51,984 bases of DNA from Hydrogenophaga sp. 2FB. GTDB taxonomy: Bacteria > Pseudomonadota > Gammaproteobacteria > Burkholderiales > Burkholderiaceae_C. Shown here in pieces: positions 49,381 to 51,984 of the stretch (positions are counted from its first letter, which is position 1; the number at the start of each line of letters is the position of its first letter). The position numbers and the translations under genes are program-made. Under the pieces are notes generated by a model. The model saw only the letters and a list, made by a program, of their open reading frames with translations, did no database searches and was not told where the DNA came from. The DNA is taken from positions 1 to 51,984 of the forward strand of contig NZ_SCML01000044.1 of the NCBI RefSeq assembly GCF_005503365.1, read 5' to 3'.

Positions 49381-50955
49381 ATGGAACGCGCACGCAGCCC
49401 CCGCATCGAGCGACAGGCTTCCGCGGAAAGCAGCGCAAGCACCGTCGTCCCGCTCTACAACGAACACGACCTCGCCCGCCAACTCGCCCCCTGGGGCGAC
49501 ATTGCGCACCGGCAGCAGCGGGCCCAGGCCTTGCTGGTGCTCACCGATCTGTGTGTGCTGGCGTTCTGCTTCGTGGCGGGACGACTGCCCGTGTGGGTGC
49601 GCGGCGAAGCGAGCCTGCCGCAAGCCATGAACGTCTGGTGGGCCGCCAATGGTCACCTGCGGCTCACCCTGTTCGCGGCCATTGCGGTGGCCATGGTGAC
49701 CTGGATGTGGACCGTGCAGGGCCACTACTCGGCCCACCGCCGCAAGCCCTGGTGGGACGAGACCCGCCAGCTGATCCAGGTGATCGTGCTGGCGGCGCTG
49801 CTCGATGCGATGGTGATCTACCTCGCCAAGTGGCCGCTCTCGCGCTTGTGGACCGGCGCCACCTGGGGTCTCGTGCTGGTGTGCCTGCCGCTGGCCCGCG
49901 TGGCCGTGCGCACCTACATGCTGCGCATCGGCCTGCTGACGCAGCCCTATGTGCTGATCGGTGATGCCGACGATGTGGAGAAGGCCGCGGCCGCGCTGGC
50001 CAGCGAGCCGCTGCTGGGCTACAAGCCGGTGGCCGTGGTCTGTCCCGAGCCCGGCGCGCGTCTGGTCCGGCTCGGTGGCGGCCAGGTGGCCGTGCCCACC
50101 GCGCTCACCCCTGGCGTGCGCGCGTTTCTCGCCAAGCCAGGCCCTCATCAGCTCGTGGGCGTGCTGGGCATCCGGGACAACAACTGGCTGCGCGAACTCG
50201 CGCAGGAGATCATGCTCACGCGCGACGATCTGGTGATGGTGCCCGCGATCGGCGACTTGCCGATCTACGGCATGGAGGTCTCGCACTTCTTCAGCCACAA
50301 CGTGCTGCTGCTGCGTGCCCGCAACAACCTCAACCGCCGCGGACCGCAGGTGCTCAAGCGCACGCTCGACATCGTCGGCGCATCGTTGCTGCTGGTGCTG
50401 CTCGCGCCGCTGTTCACCTGGGTCGCCTGGCGCATCAAGCGCGACGACGCAGGTCCCGTGTTCTTCGTTCAGAAGCGCGTCGGCGCGGATGGCCAGCTGT
50501 TCGACTTCATCAAGTTCCGCAGCATGGTGATGGACGCCGACGGCGCGCTGGAGCGCTGGAAGACCGAGAACGAAAAGCTCTACGTGCAATACCTGGCGAG
50601 CAACTTCAAGCTCGCGAAAGACCCGCGCGTCACCAACATCGGCCGTCTCATCCGGCGCACCAGCATCGACGAACTGCCGCAGCTCATCAACGTGCTGCGT
50701 GGCGACATGAGCCTGGTCGGCCCGCGCCCGCTGCTGGCCCGCGAGCTCGGTGAATACGGCAAGAGCATCGCGGCCTACGGCAAGGCGCGCCCCGGCATCA
50801 CCGGCCTGTGGCAGATCAGCGGCCGCAGCACCAGCAGCTTCCAGCACCGCATCAACATGGACCTCTGGTACGTGCGCAACTGGTCGCTCTGGTACGACCT
50901 CGTGATCATGCTGCGCACCGTGCGCGTGGTGCTCAAGCAAGAGGGTGCCTGCTGA
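49381..50955 (+). CDS. Polyprenyl-phosphate sugar-1-phosphate transferase, WbaP-like
   Basis: A 524-residue initiating transferase with several N-terminal helices (about 50-68, 95-112, 131-148, 155-175), a CoA-binding-like middle region (PYVLIGDADDVEKAAAALAS) and the C-terminal catalytic domain from about 328: KRTLDIVGASLLLVLLAPLF, FFVQKRVGADGQLFDFIKFR, IDELPQLINVLRGDMSLVGP, PGITGLWQISGRS. It places the first sugar phosphate on undecaprenyl phosphate for exopolysaccharide or O-antigen. It is followed by the GDP-fucose synthase gene. Confidence 0.9.
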   Translation: MERARSPRIERQASAESSASTVVPLYNEHDLARQLAPWGDIAHRQQRAQALLVLTDLCVLAFCFVAGRLPVWVRGEASLPQAMNVWWAANGHLRLTLFAAIAVAMVTWMWTVQGHYSAHRRKPWWDETRQLIQVIVLAALLDAMVIYLAKWPLSRLWTGATWGLVLVCLPLARVAVRTYMLRIGLLTQPYVLIGDADDVEKAAAALASEPLLGYKPVAVVCPEPGARLVRLGGGQVAVPTALTPGVRAFLAKPGPHQLVGVLGIRDNNWLRELAQEIMLTRDDLVMVPAIGDLPIYGMEVSHFFSHNVLLLRARNNLNRRGPQVLKRTLDIVGASLLLVLLAPLFTWVAWRIKRDDAGPVFFVQKRVGADGQLFDFIKFRSMVMDADGALERWKTENEKLYVQYLASNFKLAKDPRVTNIGRLIRRTSIDELPQLINVLRGDMSLVGPRPLLARELGEYGKSIAAYGKARPGITGLWQISGRSTSSFQHRINMDLWYVRNWSLWYDLVIMLRTVRVVLKQEGAC

Positions 50956-50987
50956 TGCGAACCGATTTTTTTCAACCGGGGTCTTCC

Positions 50988-51984
50988 ATGAACACACCTG
51001 ACACCATCTACGTTGCGGGCCACCGCGGCATGGTCGGATCGGCGATCGTGCGCCAGCTGCGTGCCGCCGGCCATCCCGAGCGCCACATCGTCACGCGCAC
51101 CCACGCCGAACTCAACCTGACCGACCAGGCCGCCGTGCGCGCCTTCTTCGCGAAGACCCGGCCGCAACAGGTGTACCTCGCCGCGGCCAAGGTGGGCGGC
51201 ATCCACGCCAACAACGTGTTCCCCGCCGACTTCATCTACCAGAACCTGATGATCGCGGCCAACGTGATCGAAGCCGCGTTCTGCAGCGGCGTGCAGAAGC
51301 TGCTGTTCCTCGGCTCCAGCTGCATCTACCCCAAGCTCGCGCCGCAGCCCATGGGCGAACACGCGCTGCTCACCGGGCCGCTGGAAGCCACCAACGAGCC
51401 GTATGCCGTGGCCAAGATCGCCGGCATCAAGCTGTGCGAAAGCTACAACCGCCAGTTCGGTGCCAGCCACGGCGTGGACTACCGCTGCGTCATGCCCACC
51501 AACCTCTATGGCCCGGGCGACAACTACCACCCGGAAAACAGCCACGTCATCCCCGCTCTGATCCGCCGCTTTCATGCCGCCAGGGAGTCCGACGCGTCCG
51601 AGGTCGCCATCTGGGGCAGCGGCACGCCGATGCGCGAATTCCTGTACGTCGACGACATGGCCGCCGCCAGCGTGCACGTGATGAACCTGCCCAAGGCCCG
51701 CTACGAGCAACACACGCAGCCCATGCTCAGCCACATCAACGTGGGCTCCGGGTCGGACATGACCATCGCCGAGCTCGCGCACAGCATCGCGCGCGTCACC
51801 GGCTTCGCGGGCGAGATCCGCTTCGACGCCAGCAAACCCGATGGCACGCCGCGCAAGCTGATGGACAGCAGCCGCCTGCGCAGCCTGGGCTGGCAAGCCG
51901 AGGTCGACCTGCCCACCGGACTGGCCCTGACCTACCAGGACTTCCTGAAGAACACCGCCCCCAGCCCCTCACTCATCCCCGCAC
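50988..51984 (+). CDS. fcl: GDP-L-fucose synthase, 3' end beyond the window
   Basis: About 332 codons are present without a stop. The NAD(P)-binding motif GHRGMVGSAI is near residue 11. Family blocks: SSCIYPKLAPQPMGEHALL, YAVAKIAGIKLCE (Tyr and Lys of the YxxxK catalytic pair), PTNLYGPGDNYHPENSHVIP and MREFLYVDDMA. It converts GDP-4-keto-6-deoxymannose to GDP-L-fucose. ATG 50988 is chosen; ATG 50955, overlapping the stop of the preceding gene, is in frame, has a better AGAGGG site and would add 11 residues. The protein appears nearly complete at the window edge. Confidence 0.92.
   Translation, partial: MNTPDTIYVAGHRGMVGSAIVRQLRAAGHPERHIVTRTHAELNLTDQAAVRAFFAKTRPQQVYLAAAKVGGIHANNVFPADFIYQNLMIAANVIEAAFCSGVQKLLFLGSSCIYPKLAPQPMGEHALLTGPLEATNEPYAVAKIAGIKLCESYNRQFGASHGVDYRCVMPTNLYGPGDNYHPENSHVIPALIRRFHAARESDASEVAIWGSGTPMREFLYVDDMAAASVHVMNLPKARYEQHTQPMLSHINVGSGSDMTIAELAHSIARVTGFAGEIRFDASKPDGTPRKLMDSSRLRSLGWQAEVDLPTGLALTYQDFLKNTAPSPSLIPA

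Noticed and set aside
1..51984. tRNA or rRNA genes, CRISPR arrays, prophage, integrase or attachment sites
   Set aside because: Read through both strands; no cloverleaf-like sequence, regular spacer-repeat array, integrase or phage structural gene was recognised.

Overview
The window is high-GC, densely coded bacterial chromosome. It looks like a betaproteobacterium of the Burkholderiales, most likely Comamonadaceae (Hydrogenophaga/Acidovorax-like). This placement rests on gene content: a PntAA-type transhydrogenase subunit, a def-lipoprotein-fmt run divergent from LysM-dprA, a DUF1631 gene beside secFD-yajC, and a fused 1200-residue indolepyruvate oxidoreductase divergent from an Lrp-type regulator. 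Genus is inference. No rRNA, tRNA, CRISPR array, prophage or complete insertion sequence was seen.

Layout. 1-8650: 5' part of pntAA, a NudJ-like Nudix hydrolase, a signalling block (a soluble kinase-like protein lacking the phospho-accepting His, a membrane sensor kinase and a double-receiver response regulator), mnmA, eutBC and arfB. 8651-14614: a hemerythrin-like protein, two flavin split-barrel proteins divergent from a TetR regulator, an alpha/beta hydrolase, a gentisate-dioxygenase-like cupin and a YbaN-like membrane protein. 14618-19783: a binding-protein ABC importer operon (substrate-binding protein, fused double permease, ATPase) ending in a LysR gene. 19909-27831: pgk, then eptA, a PmrB/QseC-like kinase and a PmrA/QseB-like regulator, divergent from a large PAP2 + LTA-synthase-like fusion. 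27842-39422: azlDC, fmt, lipoprotein, def, LysM, dprA, DUF1631, secF, secD, yajC. 39542-43828: indolepyruvate oxidoreductase and its divergent Lrp regulator. 44035-48445: a spore-coat-U/pilus-like secretion locus with an apparent internal deletion. 48626-51984: a stand-alone IS630-type helix-turn-helix protein and the start of an exopolysaccharide/O-antigen cluster (initiating sugar transferase, GDP-L-fucose synthase, the latter cut by the window edge).

The most interesting pattern is regulatory. Direct repeats of a CTTAAG/TTTAAC-like hexamer with an exact 11-bp period (the PmrA/QseB box format) occur upstream of the hemerythrin gene (four copies), at the end of the kinase gene upstream of eptA (two copies), and between the response regulator and the PAP2-LTA fusion (three copies, with -10-like elements at 9-10 bp on both sides). 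This suggests one two-component system driving a lipid A/envelope-modification regulon that also includes a hemerythrin protein. Second, a TetR gene carries an 18-bp palindrome in its promoter spacer and a second copy precedes the downstream hydrolase. Third, many genes have a -10-like hexamer 6-9 nt before the start codon and no Shine-Dalgarno sequence, suggesting frequent leaderless transcripts. Fourth, the pilus-like locus has a chaperone gene cut after about 100 codons and joined out of frame to a 5'-truncated outer-membrane protein gene.
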